This document shows positions 62,594 through 64,000 of a stretch of DNA of 64,000 nt, piece after piece. The notes beneath the pieces are model-generated. The model was given only the letters and a program-made list of their open reading frames with translations, made no database searches and was not told the origin of the DNA. Within the stretch, counting starts at the first letter, position 1; every line of letters begins with the position of its first letter. This DNA comes from Allobosea sp. Leaf344. GTDB taxonomy: Bacteria; Pseudomonadota; Alphaproteobacteria; Rhizobiales; Beijerinckiaceae. The DNA is taken from assembly GCF_001426225.1 (NCBI RefSeq), contig NZ_LMRT01000009.1, positions 433,594-497,593 of the forward strand, written 5' to 3'. The position numbers were made by a program, and so were the translations under genes.

Positions 62594-62633
62594 CGCGTTT
62601 GGCCGGGCCGAATTGTCAACCGAGAGGCGATCG

Positions 62634-63953
62634 ATGCGCAAACCAGTCGAGACCAAGCCGAAAGCCGCCACCGGGACGCTCGGTCGGCGCCGGCTCCTGC
62701 AGCTCTCCGGCGCGGCGGCCTTGCTCGGCGCCGCCCGGCTCGCTCTGCCCTCCGGCGCCTTCGCGCAGGGGACGGGCCCTGAGGTCAAGGGCACGCGCCT
62801 CGGCTATATCGCGCTGACGGACGCCGCCCCGCTGATCATCGCCAAGGAAAAGGGGCTCTACGCCAAATACGGCCTGCCCGACATGGAGATCGCCAAGCAG
62901 GCCAGCTGGGGTGCGACACGCGACAACATGGCGCTCGGCTTCAAGGCCAACGGCATCGATGGCGGCCATATCCTGCGCCCCAAGACCCATCTCTACAGCA
63001 CCGGCAAGGTGATGCAGAACGGCCAGCCGCTGCCGATGTACACGCTGCTGAACCTCAACGAGGACGGCCAGGGCATCTCGGTCTCCAACGAATACAAGGA
63101 CCTCGACGTCCGCAAGGATTCCTCGCCGCTGAAGCAGGCCTTCGAGCGCAAGAAGGCCGCCGGCAAGGAGCTCACGGCGGCGATGACCTTTCCGGGCGGC
63201 ACCCACGACCTCTGGATCCGCTACTGGCTGGCCGCGGGCGGCATCGATCCCGATACCGACATCAAGGTGATCGTCGTGCCGCCGCCGCAGATGGTGGCGA
63301 ACATGAAGGTCGGCACCATGGATTGTTTCTGCGTCGGCGAGCCCTGGAACGAGCAGCTCGTCAACCAGAACATCGGCTACACCGCGCTGACCACCGGCGA
63401 GCTCTGGGCGCGTCACCCCGAAAAGATCCTCGGCATGCGCGCCGATTTCGTCGACGCCAACCCGAAGGCGACCCAGGCCATCCTGATGGCGGTGATGGAG
63501 GCCCAGCAATGGGCCGACAAGCGCGAGAACCGCCAGGAACTCTCCGAGATCGTCGGCCGGCGGCAATGGTTCAACGTGCCGGTCAACGACATCAACAAGC
63601 GCCTGCTCGGCGACATCAACTACGGCAATGGCCGCGAGGCGAAGGGCACCACGCTGCAGATGAAGTTCTGGGGCGAAGGCGGATCGAGCTCCTATCCCTG
63701 GAAGTCGCTCGACAGCTGGTTCGTCACCGAGAACATCCGCTGGGGCAAGTTCGACCCGAGCATGGACATCAAGGCGCTGGTCGACCGGACGAACCGCGCC
63801 GATCTCTGGCGCGAGGCGGCCAAGACGCTCGGCATCGCCGGCGCGCCGACCGGCGATTCCCGCGGCGTCGAACGCTTCTTCGACGGGATGAGCTTCGATC
63901 CCGCCGCCCCGCTGGATTATCTCAAGGCCCTCAAGATCAAGCGCGTGGCCTGA
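62634..63953 (+). CDS. nrtA: Nitrate ABC transporter substrate-binding protein
   Basis: A 439-residue periplasmic nitrate-binding protein. A twin-arginine signal (GRRRLLQLSGAAALLGAARLALPSGAFA) suggests Tat export. The ligand domain follows with TRLGYIALTDAAPLIIAKEKGLY, GIDGGHILRPKTHL, FPGGTHDLWIRYWLAAGGIDP and FCVGEPWNEQLV, all NrtA hallmarks. ATG 62634 has GAGAGG 10 bases upstream. It is the first gene of the operon read from the sigma-54 promoter through the NasT leader. Its permease and ATPase genes are not seen before the window ends. Confidence 0.95.
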   Translation: MRKPVETKPKAATGTLGRRRLLQLSGAAALLGAARLALPSGAFAQGTGPEVKGTRLGYIALTDAAPLIIAKEKGLYAKYGLPDMEIAKQASWGATRDNMALGFKANGIDGGHILRPKTHLYSTGKVMQNGQPLPMYTLLNLNEDGQGISVSNEYKDLDVRKDSSPLKQAFERKKAAGKELTAAMTFPGGTHDLWIRYWLAAGGIDPDTDIKVIVVPPPQMVANMKVGTMDCFCVGEPWNEQLVNQNIGYTALTTGELWARHPEKILGMRADFVDANPKATQAILMAVMEAQQWADKRENRQELSEIVGRRQWFNVPVNDINKRLLGDINYGNGREAKGTTLQMKFWGEGGSSSYPWKSLDSWFVTENIRWGKFDPSMDIKALVDRTNRADLWREAAKTLGIAGAPTGDSRGVERFFDGMSFDPAAPLDYLKALKIKRVA

Positions 63954-63957
63954 GGCG

Positions 63958-64000
63958 ATGGCCGAGCCGCTGATCATCATCGGCAAGGGCATGGCCGCGA
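63958..64000 (+). CDS. Start of a nitrite-reductase-like FAD protein (cut by window end)
   Basis: Only 14 codons are visible: MAEPLIIIGKGMAA. This matches the start of NirB-type nitrite reductase large subunits or related FAD/NAD(P)H oxidoreductases (LVIIGNGMAG). The ATG begins 4 bases after the nrtA stop and has GAGG upstream, so it is in the same operon. The assignment rests on the dinucleotide-binding motif and context. Confidence 0.5.
   Translation, partial: MAEPLIIIGKGMAA

Overview
The window is GC-rich (the genes are strongly G/C-biased at third positions) and looks like a chromosomal segment of an alphaproteobacterium of the order Hyphomicrobiales. A Bosea-like or Methylobacterium-like organism is my best guess from recognition, not proof. 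Supporting signs are the carD / 7Fe ferredoxin / S4 RNA-binding / SUV3-like helicase cluster, the DUF1674-htpX-rsmB-heparinase-purH block, an RpoH-type sigma factor, an sdhCDAB operon next to a mesaconyl-CoA-hydratase-like gene, and an orphan TadG.

Layout. 1-5.6 kb: peptide-type ABC importer (binding protein, two permeases, one double ATPase). 5.6-8.2 kb: small lipoprotein, threonine-dehydratase-like enzyme, double-hotdog MaoC hydratase. 8.3-11.8 kb: succinate dehydrogenase sdhCDAB. 11.8-13.8 kb: reverse-strand DadA-like oxidoreductase and glutamine amidotransferase. 14.0-19.1 kb: TetR regulator with a 24-bp perfect palindromic operator, then an RND efflux adaptor and pump. 19.3-25.6 kb: alpha/beta hydrolase, a bidirectional terminator, then carD, fdxA, the S4 protein and the helicase on the reverse strand. 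25.9-30.1 kb: dienelactone-hydrolase-like gene, an rpoH-type sigma factor, an M48 protease and a secreted hypothetical protein.

30.2-32.5 kb is a small accessory region directly behind tRNA-Arg(CCT). It holds a decayed IS256-type transposase end, a convergent TcmP / three-Cys-motif (Gp37/Gp68, DUF5131) gene pair with visibly lower GC, and the broken 3' end of an autotransporter gene. 32.6-34.5 kb: phospholipase D/cardiolipin synthase and an isochorismatase-type hydrolase. 34.5-40.9 kb is the most unusual metabolic module. A TAXI-type TRAP transporter is divergent from a nadC homologue followed by a fusion of ribose-1,5-bisphosphokinase (PhnN) to an AMP-phosphorylase-type enzyme. Both promoters carry the same near-palindromic site. 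The predicted chemistry would recycle nucleotide ribose phosphate to PRPP, the co-substrate of NadC.

40.8-47.6 kb: tandem-domain universal stress proteins around a FixK/FNR-like box, a Pat-type acyl-CoA ligase/GNAT protein, a CitE-like lyase and inorganic pyrophosphatase. 47.7-51.4 kb: a phosphatase, a flippase-like membrane protein, an L,D-transpeptidase and a DUF2853 protein. 51.4-59.2 kb: the DUF1674/htpX/rsmB/heparinase/purH block, a YbaK-type deacylase and a DUF72 protein. 59.3 kb: TadG-like protein. 60.7-64 kb: nitrate assimilation control, with nasT and nasS followed by a leader that shows a sigma-54 promoter, two hairpins with AACGCY hexaloops and a terminator-like hairpin, then nrtA and the first codons of a nitrite-reductase-like gene cut by the window end.

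No rRNA, CRISPR array, intact insertion sequence or prophage was seen.
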